Assembly (NCBI GenBank): GCA_001970855.1
Contig: LSSN01000180.1
Location: forward strand, 1-55,627
Source of the DNA: Smittium culicis
Taxonomy: Eukaryota > Kickxellomycota > Harpellomycetes > Harpellales > Legeriomycetaceae
Length of the DNA stretch: 55,627 nucleotides
Direction: 5' to 3'
Shown: positions 1 through 11,950 of the stretch, one piece after another
Layout: each line of letters opens with the position of its first letter
Position numbering within the stretch: the first letter of the stretch is position 1
Notes under the pieces: model-generated
Told to the model about the DNA's origin: nothing
Database searches by the model: none
Seen by the model: the letters and a program-made list of their open reading frames with translations, nothing else
Position numbers and translations under genes: made by a program

Positions 1-193
1 TTATATTTCGCTATTGTTTATTTTACAAAAGCTATAGATTTATTCTATTACAAAATATATATATAACTTTAAAGCCCAACTGACCTTATACTCATTAATA
101 TACTCTTCCACTCATTATTTCCTTCTTTAAATAATCAGTTATATTTTCAAAGATAAAGAATTCTGATTTTCGACATTATTATTTCTTTAAAGA

Positions 194-935
194 ATGGCAG
201 AGCTAAAACTTACAAACCAAGGAGCAGAAGCTGTAATTCATAATTAATTTTCAATTAAAATTATAATATATTTTCCTGTAAAAACTGACTCAATTTATTA
301 CCTAATACTTTTTATAGAGAGTATTCGAATGCGATTTTTATGGAAAAAGCGCAATCAAAAAAGAAAGATTCAGCAAAAAGTATAGACACCCAGATTTGGA
401 TAAAAAACTGCTTAATTCACAAATTACTATGGAAGTAAGGCTTCTCAACAGATGCTTATTAAACAAAATCCCTGTCCCTGCTGTATACTACGTAGATAAG
501 AGGGATCATGTAATATTTATGGAGAAAATAGAAGGTGTTACTGTAAAGCATTTACTGAGCTATAAAATTAATGAAATGGAAATTCCTGTTGAAACTCTAG
601 CAGAGCAAGTTGCCATTGTACTTGCGCAAATTCATGACAACAATGTAATCCATGGCGATTTAACTACCTCCAACATGATATACAACAAGGAAAAGAATGA
701 TTCAAATGTCACTCTTATTGATTTCGGCTTGGGTTTTATCAGCGACGTAGCCGAAGACAAAGCAGTTGATTTGTACGTATTTGAACGAGCCCTTTCTAGC
801 ACAGCCCCGAACTGCCACGATTTCTTGGCCTCGTTTTACAGTACATACACTAAATTATCTAAAAACTCTAAATCTGTTTTAACTCGCTTAGAAGATGTTA
901 GAATGCGTGGACGCAAAAGAGATATGTCTGGATAA
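194..935 (+). CDS. BUD32: Bud32/PRPK-type protein kinase of the KEOPS complex (2 exons)
   Basis: Small atypical kinase/ATPase of the KEOPS/EKC complex, which makes t6A on ANN-decoding tRNAs. Exon 1 is 194-232, intron 233-317 (GTAATT...TTATAG, 85 nt), exon 2 318-935, giving 218 residues. The splice joins the N-terminal QGAEA motif to RVFECDFYGKSAIKKERF, so the family block QGAEA-x(10-12)-AIK...RF-KxYRHP is rebuilt in phase. Visible residues: ATP-binding Lys27 in AIK, YRHP at 36-39, helix-C Glu near 52, catalytic loop HGDLTTSN with Asp127, IDFG with Asp148, and the C-terminal RGRKR tail (208-218) typical of Bud32. Length fits the family (about 210-260). The gene is convergent with the Tcp10-like gene downstream. 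The ATG at 194 is the only one giving the complete N-terminal motif. Confidence 0.95.
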
Positions 936-1278
936 TTAGCAGATCCGGATTAATTTAAAATATCAAATCCAACTCAGCTATTATTCACAGAATCCAAACG
1001 CGCTACCAAGTTCTTTTCAAGTTACACTTTAAACATTACTTTTTCTTAAAGGAAAAGTATGTATACTGCTTTTATTTAACTCATAATTGCAAACTAGTTT
1101 TTATTTAAACTAAAATGAGAATAATTACAAATAAAAAAAAAACTTTTTTAAATAGAATCAGCTTTTCTTTAGAATCGTTTTTGTGCTTAAAACTCTCTCG
1201 GAATAATAATTAAAAAAAAAAAAAAACATCAACCGTTTAAGCGCATAAAAGCTTTCATTGAACTTGTTCATCGAGCTA
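936..1278. other. Convergent intergenic stretch
   Basis: The stop codons of BUD32 (+) and the Tcp10-like gene (-) face each other here. The stretch is AT-rich with A/T homopolymers that could serve 3'-end formation on both strands. No ORF or RNA gene is seen. Confidence 0.6.
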
Positions 1279-2948
1279 TCAAGGCCTAGTTGGAGTGTCG
1301 ATATAATAACTACCGTCAGGAAATGAATAACTAATAATGCCGGATTTATTAGTTATTTTTTTAATGCCATTCTGTGTAAACGTGTAAATCTTTTCACATT
1401 TCACTTCATCAAACTATACGTAAATAAAAATAAAATGTAAATAAAATAAAGATAATTAGTTTAATACAAATGTCTAAAAAAAAAAATGAATGCAGAGTTA
1501 AATATGCTGGAAAAAAAAATGAAAAGTGACATTAATCAAACAATGAGAATAAAGTAATTAAGAACGCTTAATATTTTTAAACGGTTTTTGTTTTACCTCA
1601 ATAGTGTCTTTATTGTGCAAATAAACGATATACTTATGCGGCGAAATAAATAATTTAACATTTCCGTCTGGGTATCCAACAAGTACTTTCGTATTGCTTA
1701 GTCTCCATTCTATTTTACCATTTTTTAGAATAGTCTCCTACAATTATTGAATTATATAAATAGGTCTAATTAAAGTTTTTGCTATAAATAATAAAGCGCT
1801 TGTAAAGTGCAAGTAGTGTAAAACTAACAATTAAATTTAAAAAATAGGCAATAGTTGGTAATTAGTACCTTATACTCCAAATGTTTATCATTTGTGAAAA
1901 TATGATTTTTTATTATACTAAGTCTGTGTCTGATATAACTAATATTGTTTTTTAAATCGGGACTATCAGGAACTAGCTTCAATTTACCGTCTATAAAAGT
2001 AGAATCTTCTGCAAAGATTCTTCCAGAACTTGTGCTAGAATAAGTTTCACTAGGTAAAATTTTGTGAGAGGTTTTGCTGTTATCTGAGCACCTAGTTTTA
2101 ATAAAGTTATTGGTTTTGGTGTTGTTGCTTGAGTTTCTTGTTGTCGTAAATTTCTTTTCTTTAAAAGAATTTTTATCCGAACTATCGCAGTTCTTATCAA
2201 ATAATAACCTAAAATCAACAAAAAGATTTATATATATACAAAATAGAAAATTTGATAATTTCTCAAATAAATATATTAATATGCTAGGGTTTAAATTTAC
2301 TCATATAAATTGCTACCGCTTTCGTCTAGAGCAGAATTAAACTCTTTGTATTTCTCAGGTGAAAGTCTTATATTTTTTATATATTCGGGTGTTGCAAATC
2401 TAAAAGGACTGGCTTCAGATTCGTAAATTCCTTTTCTACTATCCCAATCAATTCTAGATCCTTGATTCAAGCTACTTTTATATGCTGGCTTCGGATTTGT
2501 ATATTCGAAATATTCCGGGGTTTTATCATAACTACTGCTTTTATTTTTATTCAAGGGTTGTGAATTTATGGGCATTTTATGGGCTGTTTCCCTTGAGTTT
2601 TTGTTATCGATTCTAATAGAGTCCATTTTGGATAGTAAATGTTCCAACTTAGATATCGACGAATTTGTCAGTCCACTTTTTTTATAATTGAAATCATGAT
2701 AATCGGGATCGCCTGAGCTATTATTCGAAAAGCTTGATTTTGTGTATTCATCTCGACTATTTAAATTCTATTTATATAATACTAGTGTATAGTAAAAGAA
2801 AATAAATTTTTTAAAAGGCCCATTTATTTATATTGATAATAAGCAAAAAAAAATTAAATACATCATTGTGGTCAAGTTTGTATTCGAAGAGGCTAGGAGG
2901 CGGAATATAATCCTCTTTAGGCCCAAACGTCGAATCTAAGTAGCTCAT
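1279..2948 (-). CDS. Protein with C-terminal Tcp10/G-box-like beta repeat (5 exons)
   Basis: Rebuilt as exons 2948-2862, 2767-2301, 2208-1869, 1737-1597 and 1413-1279. All four introns (94, 92, 131, 183 nt) start GTA and end TAG, and all phases agree, giving 389 residues. Residues 1-290 are Ser/Asn/Lys-rich and probably disordered. Residues about 295-389 carry repeated short beta-hairpin units: KNGKIEW, GYPDGNVKLF, KIYTFTQNG, then ISYSFPDGSYY. The alternation NG / YPDG / FPDG every 15-25 residues is what the T-complex-protein-10 C-terminal (G-box) domain of CPAP/SAS-4-type centriole proteins looks like. I see the repeat pattern directly; the family link is inference. No catalytic motif is visible. 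It could also be an unrelated beta-repeat protein. It lies tandem with and 516 bp downstream of the TMEM94-like gene on the same strand. Confidence 0.75.
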
Positions 2949-3464
2949 TTTTGTTTTTTAATTACAGTTTAAAAGTTAAAAAGATAAAGGCTTATTAGCG
3001 ATTAAAAGTTTGAAATCATTAAAGTGGCTATTATTATTCTAAAAAGGTATTAATTTTATTGTGGCATTTTTGAAAAAGAACAAATCAAATTAAATAAGTA
3101 AAGAGCTATATTTAAGGTGTTTAATTATCACTTGGAATTATTTCAAAAATTGAACCTTAAAAAAGACCAATTAAATTGATTTAAGTATATACTATAAATC
3201 GATAAATATTATTCCGTTCTTTACATTAATTAGTGCATCTGATTATAAATACACATATAAAGCGAACATATATAGAAACTAGAAAAGAAAAAATCCTAAA
3301 CTAGTAAAAAATAATTAGATAAAGCGAAAATTAAAATTATATTAAATAATTTAAATCGAAAAAGCAAAAACGGAATATTTACACAAATGAACACAAAAAA
3401 TTGACAAAGAGGAATATTTTGGGGAAAAAAATTCAAAGATTAAAACTTTTTTAAACCACGATTA
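2949..3464. promoter_or_regulatory. Intergenic region upstream of the Tcp10-like gene
   Basis: This 516-bp AT-rich spacer holds the promoter of the Tcp10-like gene and the 3' flank of the TMEM94-like gene. No recognisable element beyond A/T tracts. Confidence 0.4.
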
Positions 3465-6400
3465 TTATAACGGCGAGTGTAAGCCAAGCTTTGTATTAAA
3501 TTCGAGCTTGGCAATCTTTTGATACCGCAAATAGCGTCTTCTATCATGGCTTTTGCACATTTCTTGTACAGGAACAAGCAAGAAAATGGGAAGAACAAAC
3601 CCGATAATGTACGAATAGAAAGGAATAAAATTCCACATTTTTTGAGATATGGAATTTAATCCCACAACTATGGATCCAGCATCGATGCTACTGTTGCTAC
3701 CGTTACTATAGTAACTAAAGAATGTAATTAGAGTTATTGCAGCTGCTGATATTATTGCGAATCCAACTGAAAATAAAACAAACTGTACATTCAGAAATAA
3801 TGTCTTGATATTGATTTTGTCAACACGATGCATCATTGTTGCTCCAAACAATATCAAGTTGAATAAAAATACTAGTGATGCCAGCATTTGTGGGATGGCA
3901 ACGATTTCTTCTTGATTTGGTGGTGGTGTTATTAAAATCTCGTGGAAAATAAAATACTTGGAAAGCATATTATCGCTATATAAGGTACAGGAATTTTGCG
4001 AATTCAAGCTGCAAGTTCCAAAAAGTGCAAGAATGTATGAAAGAGAAGTTGAAAAAACGATAGGAAATAGCCGCAATAATGAATATACACAAAATCGTTT
4101 AAAGTCTCTCAAATGGCTATTGTTTTTTGATGTCATTTGCGACATACAATTTGGATCAGGGCTAACAAATGAATATGTAAAAGCAATGACCGGAGCAAAT
4201 ACGCAGAGATGCCAGAATGTTGCGAAATAGTCTAACGCAGGCGGTAAAACTGACAAAATACAAATGAAGTTAATAAAAAAAGCAGACAAGTAACAGCCGC
4301 CAATAAATAATAGCCCTTGACGGAATGAACCAAGCAACCGGCGTGATTCGCTTGCAAGCTGTAAAACTGTATAGAATGAAGTATCATGCAGCAAAAAAAT
4401 CGGACAGCATAGCGAGTTTAGTGCTGAGGCTACATCAAATAACTGGATATAAGATGGTTTATGGTGTGAAGTCGGCATTTCACTATTAGCGAAATTACTG
4501 TTGCTACCAACATTACCGTCATTGGAAATACTTTCGTCTGCAGGAATTTTGTGTGCTGTTTGGTTATCACTGCCGTTCTTGGAAATTTTAATGTTATTGG
4601 AGCCTTTAAATGAATTAGAATTCCCGCTGATAGGATTATTAGTTGAACTATTTGACTTTATGTTATTACTGGTATTATTAGCGTTTCCATCCTTTATAGC
4701 AACCAAATTAAGAAGTGAGTCAATACATGATATGGAAGCTAAAGTATTAGCATTGGATGTATATCTGTGACAAAGTGGGTCGATAGCAAAAGATAAGTGT
4801 GAGTTTAAAAATATAGCAGTGTTAGAATTCAAAAGCATACTACCGACAACGCAAACAATTTCGCCATAATCAGAAAATATATTGATCATTTGCGATGTTG
4901 TAGTACTAGTACATTCTGCAAATAAAGATACTTGTAGAGGAATATCGTCAACTTGCTCAAGATGTTCTTTTATTTCGTCAATACCACGAGGTAGTTGTGC
5001 TTTTATTTCGTAATCCTCGTGGTATCCTTCATCTCCATAAAAGTTATTGTCATTGTTTTCAATATCAATATTATTTTCTACATCATTATTCTCAGATTGA
5101 TTTTCTGATCTGCCGCTCTGATACTTTGCTTCAGATATATATGAAGATTGGTCATTATTTTCAGCAAAGCCTGCATGGGCAAATTCAGTATTAAAGTGTT
5201 GCTCGCTACTTAGCAATATACACGTATTCCAGTCAGTTTCTAGACCCAACCTTTCAGCAAATGCCTTACTAGTTTGCCCATTTTCTTGTGAAAAGTAAAC
5301 GAATCTGATACCTGCCAAAGATAGATCTTCGATAAAATCGCAAACGTCCTTTAAAAACATTAGATATATAAAATTAGAATATGTATTAAATACAAACAAT
5401 GGAATAATATAGATTTTCAAACCAAAAAGAAAAGAAATGTTCAATTAAGTTTAGTATATTTACAATTTTTGGATTGTGGCAAAAAGTAACTAGCCCTAAG
5501 AACAGTTGATCATCAGCGATTTCGTTACAAAAGGTATCTACTGATATGGTTTGTAAATATTCCCGAGAATAGTCGGCATTAGAGTTAGGATTAGATTTAA
5601 TCTGATTTTCGATTACAGAGTTTAATCTGTCCATCTTGAACTGATTGTTAAAGTAAAAAGGAAATTGAGATTGATGATGAGGTTTATTATCTTGTGATAA
5701 AAATGAAGGCTCGTTGGATTTTTGGCCGGGGCCTTCATGAGAAGAATTATCAAAATTATTAACATTGGACCTCACAGAGCTTAAGTTTTGCTGAATATTG
5801 CTGCTAGAGTCATTGACGATGTGCTCTATTGATATGTTGTACATTTTGAGAATGAAATGAAAGATCTTGTAAATAAAATAAAAAGAAAAGCCAAAAAAAA
5901 TAAATTAGAGATATATAAAAAAGAAAAACATGTGTATACCGTTGTTTTTGGAAGTATTTGTAGAAATTTCACTGTTCACAGCAGGTTCATCTAGTTTAAG
6001 ATCAGAAGGGTTTCCCCAATTGAGGTCTAATCTTACAGTACGATTATTATAAGAAGTATTTTGAATTGATTTATGTGTAACTGATGAAATGTTAAAAAGA
6101 TTAGAAAAGATAGGTAGTGCATTGTTATCAATCGAGATGGATTTGGTCGAGTATGCAACACATCTCAAATCTTGAACTTTAGCAGATTCGAAAAATTCAA
6201 AGAGTTCAGCTAATGTTTCATTATTAATTGTTGAAATACTTTTACCGTTCCAATAAGTGCTACATAAGCTTAGGATCAGATCAAAATTGCCACTACTGTA
6301 ACAGTTTATATCAATGAGACCGCTATCATCGATCTTATTATTAGAAGGCAGATCGTTTTTAGAGGTGATAATACTATTTTTATTTACATGTAGAGATGTT

Positions 6401-8418
6401 TCCATTAACAATAAGTTATTTTGTTTTCTTGACTTGAAAGATTTATAAGAGGGGTGATTTGTGGATAAATATAATAAATTTGAAGACAAAGGTAGTTTTG
6501 ACGAGTTTTGTTCAAAGGGCAAAATTTGGTTTTGGCTTCTAGTTTGAACTTGGGCTTGATTTTGATTAGAGTGATTATTGCATGAGGGATTTCTGTTATG
6601 GACTCCGATGTATTTTCCAAGTATACAGAGGCAGAAATCCAGTGTTTGAGGTATAGACACAGATTTGTTGGAGTAGCAAATTCTGCTGTGGTTTTCGGAC
6701 AGTTTGGAATCATTTAGAAAATGGTTACAGAAAGAGTGTTGGGCAAAGAGATTTGCAATAGGTTTCAAGAGGTCAACATGAGAAGACCAAGGCTGTCCAT
6801 TAATGTCATCTGAGAGAGTATATGCGAATTTTGAGTCATAAGACTTTTCGATTTCAAGGGCTAAAAGTTTTTCAGAAAGATTATTGGATGGTATAACAAG
6901 CTCCTCGGGTTCAGTGTGAGAAATTGTGCCTTCTTGATCAACACTGCAAAAAGTGGTAATAGAGCCAAGATTTTCAATCAAGTTGCTAAATCGGGATAAA
7001 TTTTTGTAATCAGAGTTTTTAGCGATCCAAATCATTTTCTTTAATACTTGGAAAAAACTGACTTCTACATCTTTTGTAGGGGGAGGGGCATCAGCGTCGA
7101 ACTCATCAATAAAGTCTAAATCTTCATAATCAGTTTTGCTTTGTTGTAGGACGTTGCTTAAAGTGATAATTTTACAGTTTCCGAAGGTGATTGATATGAG
7201 TTTGAATAAATAAATAGTAGGAAAAGCAAGTCCAATTGGGTATATGAGTAAAGAAATTTTGTATAGAAAGAGTTCAGGGCCATAAGGAGAATTATTTTTT
7301 GAGTCAATGATTAGGTATACAATGCTGTGAATAAAAATCAAAGAGATAACTAGAGGAATAAAGTAGTAGAAAATTTTTTTTATTACGATAGCCATTTGAT
7401 TCTCAAAAACTGACTTTCGTAGATGGTTAGTGTTGTAGTAAACTTGATCTAGGTGATCCTGTAGTGGAGATTCATGAGCTAAAAAGATAGGATTAGCATA
7501 ATCTAAGGAGTTGAATGAATCGATAGTAACATTGATATTGCTATACAAATTTGATAAAAAAAACTTTTGTCCGCTTTCGAGTTTGTATTGAGGGAGGTTA
7601 GTTTTATTATTGTTTGGCAAAAGCGAGCAGGCACAAGGGGCAGCTTGGCCATTTTCTAGTCTGAAAAGATCATTTTTTGCTATAAGAAGTGTGGGAATCG
7701 ATACCCAGTTGTTATCTCTGAGAACCGAATAAACACAAACAGTTGGTATTTCGGGTAAGCTATATGTAGGGTATATGTTGTTCCAAAGATCAAAAGCACG
7801 ACTTATTTTACTAACTCGTTCAAATATTTCATTGTCTCTTTTATTTGCATCATATAATAATAGGTAAGTGGTGATGCATATTCCAAGAAAGAGTAGAATC
7901 AGACCAAAAGTAACTTCAATGTTTGCCTTGTTAAAAGAGTATTTTTTTACCCGAAGTAATATAAAAAGTGCGAATAGAATAAGACAGGTGAAAACAGCTA
8001 GAAAAAAAGTTGTTTTTGTTTCTCGAGTGAAAGCTAAATTAGAAAATAATTAATGGGGTAAAGCTTAAATAGATAAAAAGAATTTTTTTAGAAAGATAAG
8101 AAAATGTAAAATTCAATAGGTTACTGAATTAACTTTTAGTTCATAAACTGAAAATATAATACCTGTAGATTTATTAAAAACCTTTCGATTACAATACTGA
8201 TCGAGGATAGAGCTAATAGTTCTATCAACCGAAAAAAAAAAAAGAAAGAAATTAGCAGCTATTGTACATTAAGAAGCTAATATGAAGTATGTACACGAGT
8301 GTGTATTTACTATATTTTAAAAAAAAGCTTACTGCTTAGCTTGAACAGTAGAGTTTCCTAGCTGGCCATCTACGTGAATTTCTGTGATTGGATTATCATT
8401 GGTGATTGGGGTATCCAT
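3465..8418 (-). CDS. TMEM94: TMEM94-like degenerate P-type ATPase, multi-pass membrane protein (5 exons)
   Basis: Homologue of TMEM94/ERMA, an ER P-type-ATPase-like protein linked to Mg2+ handling. Exons 8418-8333, 8221-8163, 8033-5940, 5825-5464 and 5348-3465 give 1494 residues (vertebrate proteins about 1,350). Most introns end TAG, the last AAG. N-terminal membrane segments (e.g. FLAVFTCLILFALFILL) precede a long cytosolic region. FCSVDQEGTIS (Asp414) sits where P-type pumps have DKTGT: the Asp, Gly and last Thr remain but Lys is Gln. IRFVYFSQENGQTSKAF, LPRGIDEIKEHL and the stretch ending LSFAIDP follow family order; the GDGxNDxxAL hinge is not recognisable. Five or six C-terminal membrane segments lead to RYQKIAKLEFNTKLGLHSP, the family's signature end. 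Asn/Ser-rich inserts explain the extra length. The exon 3/4 join (GTATAC...AATAG) was chosen on phase and is the least certain. Confidence 0.9.
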
Positions 8419-9301
8419 TTATCTAATTAAACTTTCGTTGTTTAGTCTATAAACATTTGAAAGAGGTTTTAGAGAAAGTAAGAGGGAGCTAATTCTAAAG
8501 CTGGAAGTTTCGGATATTATTGAGATTTTTCAGGTTGATAAAATTCTAATTAATCGTTTAGGTGAAGATAAATGTATTGTCGAATTTATTTAATATAAGT
8601 ATTGATGTGTATTGAAAAAAAGATTATAAACACTTTGATATTTGGAATTGGAAAAAATAAGATTTTGTATTTTATTTAAAATTTTAATCAATTAAAATTA
8701 CTAATATTTGATTGGTATTTTAACAAATGAGTAAATAGTTTTTTAAATAGTAGCGTTTGCCAATAGTATTATCCAATTAAGGAATGATTATTAACTTAAT
8801 AGTTGTAGCGAATGGCTGTAAGTAATTTACAGATTTTATAAATAGTAAATTTAGAGAATCGAGTTGTTTGGATATTTATCCGTATTCGCTTTTATATACT
8901 CTAAATGTTATTAAAATAAATTAAAAAGCTATATTTTATAGCATACTGCAACCTATTTACTAATATCTCTTTAAAGAAAATTATTAATCGAATTTTTTGT
9001 TTTTTTTTTCCAATTAACTTTTGAGGATATAAAATATCACTTTAATATAAAAAATAATATTTCTAGCACGTCTAGAGTATAATATTTTTGCTAAATCTGA
9101 TGAATACCAGCTTTGGTTCTTTCTTAACGCATCATACATTTAAACAAATTTAAATTCTCGTGATACATACTCTAATAAATATTAAAGCGCTATTAGTTAT
9201 TTTTTTTTTTGTCTCAGAGAGTTTATTAAACAAACTTTTAATGGAATACAAAAAAACTATTAAAAAGCAATTAAAAAGCTTAAAAAATATTATAATTATA
9301 A

Positions 9302-9380
9302 TTATAATTTTTCGCCCGAATCCCTTCCGTCGGCACTAGCAGCTCCATACCAACTGGACATTGATTCAAGAGGAGCTTGT
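9302..9380 (-). mobile_element. LINE 3'-end relic encoding a conserved C-terminal tail peptide
   Basis: Read on the minus strand, this short piece of higher GC encodes PLESMSSWYGAASADGRDSG followed by EKL and a stop. The same tail (PLESMP-x-x-Y-GAARA) recurs at 41.9, 54.3 and 55.3 kb, where the 54.3-kb copy is joined to reverse-transcriptase remnants. After the stop comes a short TTATAA-type repeat, as in a LINE tail. It is a dead fragment. Confidence 0.7.
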
Positions 9381-10401
9381 ATTTACATTATTTTTCCAAA
9401 TTATACAATCATTATTAGTTTGATTTTTGAGCTAAAGTTATCCAATGTTCAATAACTAAAAGAATCTTTGAATTTTTTAAATCCATCAAATTTTTTTACT
9501 TTTCATTTTGCGGGTAAAAAAGTTATTATTTTAACTTCAATATTTAAATAAATCAAAACATTTACTATTCCATTTTTCTCGTGAAATTAGAAACCTAATT
9601 TTATCAACAAAGACAAACTTTTCATGTCCGTGGCTTATTGACTAGATTGAATTTAATTTAGTTAAATATTAAGGTTATTTTTCCATAGATTCATAGATGT
9701 TTAACAAATAAATAGTATACAACTTAATAATATAAGATTTATTGCTGTATAATTGATTTTATCGTAATTTTGGTTTCAATAATGATTTTATAGCACGTAT
9801 TGTTATAATTCCACATTTTTATTACCAAGAGATCATTTAGCTTGTACCGATTATTTAATTGGGGTGAGACTGGTAAAAATTACTATGAAAAATAAAATTT
9901 ATAGCACTTTGTACAAAAATATAATATTAATAATTTCCTAAATTTAAAAACTTTCGGTATCTATAATAAAAATATTAAGCAAAAAATTGCATTCATCTAA
10001 ACTTTGTATTCATGTTTTTTTTTAAAAGTAGGATCGGATAGACAATGTGCGACCGAATTAAGCTTTATTAACATGGTAAAAAATGAATATTTTTAAGCTA
10101 TAACATGCGCTATTCTAAATCTAAAATATTCAACTATTGACCTCAATTTCTCTTATTTTGCCTTTAATAATAAAAATTTTTAAATTTATCTTATTTTACC
10201 TTAATATTAAAATTAATAAATTTCTGCTCCTTCATTACGGATACTTTAATCCAGAGCTCAAATTTATCTATTTTTTTTAAACTAAGAAAGTTTATTAAAC
10301 ATAATTTAAAATTATACAAAAAATTCAAATTTATCAAAAATAATTTATTTAATAATAATTCAACAAACGCTATTTTTTATTGGGTAGACATTCAAAACTA
10401 A

Positions 10402-10597
10402 TTAACCCTTTCATGGGCTGTAGATTTATTTTGATCTGATAAATGTAGCCAACTGTATTCGATAATTATTTATAGTTCCGAGACCTTTAGAAGTATTGGT
10501 ATATTGAATAGTAACAGCAAATAATAAGTTTAGTTTTAAATCATAAACAAATCAATAATTTCGTTTTTTTTTAGAAAGTTGGACAGGAAAGAGCAAA
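10402..10597 (+). mobile_element. MITE copy A (CCCTTT-ended, about 195 bp)
   Basis: Starts TTAACCCTTTCATGGGC and ends GGACAGGAAAGAGCAAA. Internal landmarks shared with the other copies are TAGCCAACT, CCGAGAC-CTTTAGAA, ATTGGTATAT and AAGTTGGACAGG. The right end is worn: GGGTTAA has become GAGCAAA. It lies within 160 bp upstream of the BolA start codon. Confidence 0.75.
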
Positions 10598-10749
10598 GAT
10601 AATTATTAGTAATAAAAAGAAATTTGTTATTTGAAGAATTACCTGAAACTTTTAATGCCGAATAAATCCGTTGTTTTTTAATGCGAAAACTTTCGGTACA
10701 GCTTGAAAGCTTCTATTTACTTTTTTCCTTGCGTCTAACTTTCTATTAA

Positions 10750-11694
10750 ATGTATAAACTATCTACTGCAACAAAGTCTAAGCTCCCCTCACTTACTTCC
10801 AGTTTGTATGCTTTGAAACATTTTCCTCAAATTATCATCCCTAAATCTATCAACACTCATACCCAAAACTCATACTCTTCGGCAAGCACTAAAACCATGG
10901 AACCTGGACCATTAGAACTAAGAATCAGATCTCTCGTAAATCTAATACTATTTTTGTTTTTATTTTTCATTCCCATAAACATACCCACCTTTTCACTACT
11001 TTTACATATAACTTTGAAAACAAAATACCCCTATACTGAACTCGATAACTATCTATATCCTCTCATACAACTTTATACCTTAATTTATCACGCATTTACT
11101 CAAATAAATATCTATATACACCTACACCCTCATTTTAAAACCTTTTATATTTAAAAATATAATAATTCCCTCTAAATAGATCACCGAAAATCTCAAGCCT
11201 ACAGCTTTGGAAATTCGAAATGATTCATATGCGCACAGAGGCCATTCTTCTATGAAGGGTTCCACAAGTGTAGAAACCCATTTCACGTAAGTATATACCC
11301 CTTCTTTTACTTTTTTTCGCTTTTTGATTCCCGCATACTTTATATTACTTATTTTACTTTACTTCGAATTTACATTATTTTTATAATAATCATCTCATTA
11401 ACTTACTAAACCCACCCTTTTTAAATCCCTCAATTATAGTGTTAAAATTGTTTCTGATTCCTTCCAGAATATGGTAAAAATTTTATGCACTAATTTTTCG
11501 TGTCTTTAAACAAATCTTTAAAAAGACCAATCTATATTTATATATTTTTTCTAATTATTATATTATCACAGCGCCAATTGGAACGACAAAGACTTGTTTT
11601 CAATTTGTTCAAAAATGAGCTTGAAACTCCTGGTAAATTACACGCCTTATCCCTAGTCACCAGAACTATCGCTGAAGAAAACTCAAGAAAATAA
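10750..11694 (+). CDS. BOL1: BolA-family protein with mitochondrial-type leader, BolA1/Bol1 (4 exons)
   Basis: BolA proteins partner monothiol glutaredoxins in [2Fe-2S] cluster trafficking; Bol1/BOLA1 acts in the mitochondrial matrix. Exons 10750-10935, 11180-11286, 11440-11473 and 11572-11694 are in phase (introns 244, 153 and 98 nt, ends TAG, TAG, CAG) and give 149 residues. GPLELRIRS (53-61) is the BOLA1-type N-terminal helix. LEIRNDSYAHRGHS, VETHFTVKIVSDSF and RQLERQRLVF follow, ending with KLHALSL, whose His133 is the near-invariant C-terminal BolA histidine. Residues 1-49 are rich in Ser/Thr/Lys with almost no acidic residues, as in a mitochondrial presequence. A second ATG at codon 50 would give a leaderless form, so dual targeting is possible. 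Exon 3 is only 34 nt. Convergent with BUB1. Confidence 0.93.
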
Positions 11695-11950
11695 TATACC
11701 TCATCTTCATCATGTTATTTCACCTAACATATAAAAAAAGGCTTCCTATAAATTAACAATAAACTTATCTTTAATTATAGTATAACCAAGTGTGTCATCT
11801 TTTCACTAGATATTTACTTTTTAACACCCAATCGCTGTCGCTAATAATTAAATCACATAAACGTGTTTCATCTTTATAACACTGCTCTTTATAAGGTTTA
11901 TTTAATATTTAAATATTGCATTTAAAAGTATTATGAATAATCATAGAGAA
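11695..11950. other. Convergent intergenic stretch
   Basis: This 256-bp AT-rich spacer separates the facing stops of the BolA and BUB1 genes. Nothing else is seen. Confidence 0.5.

Larger units (their letters stand above)
8419..10749. other. Divergent intergenic region with two mobile-element relics
   Basis: The TMEM94-like gene (-) and the BolA gene (+) diverge from this 2.3-kb stretch, so it should hold both promoters. It contains a LINE 3' relic (9302-9380) and a MITE copy (10402-10597). The rest is AT-rich with no supportable gene. Confidence 0.6.

Noticed and set aside
10897..11694. BolA starting at the second ATG (codon 50)
   Set aside because: The upstream ATG gives an in-frame leader with mitochondrial presequence character; the short form is kept only as a possible alternative product.
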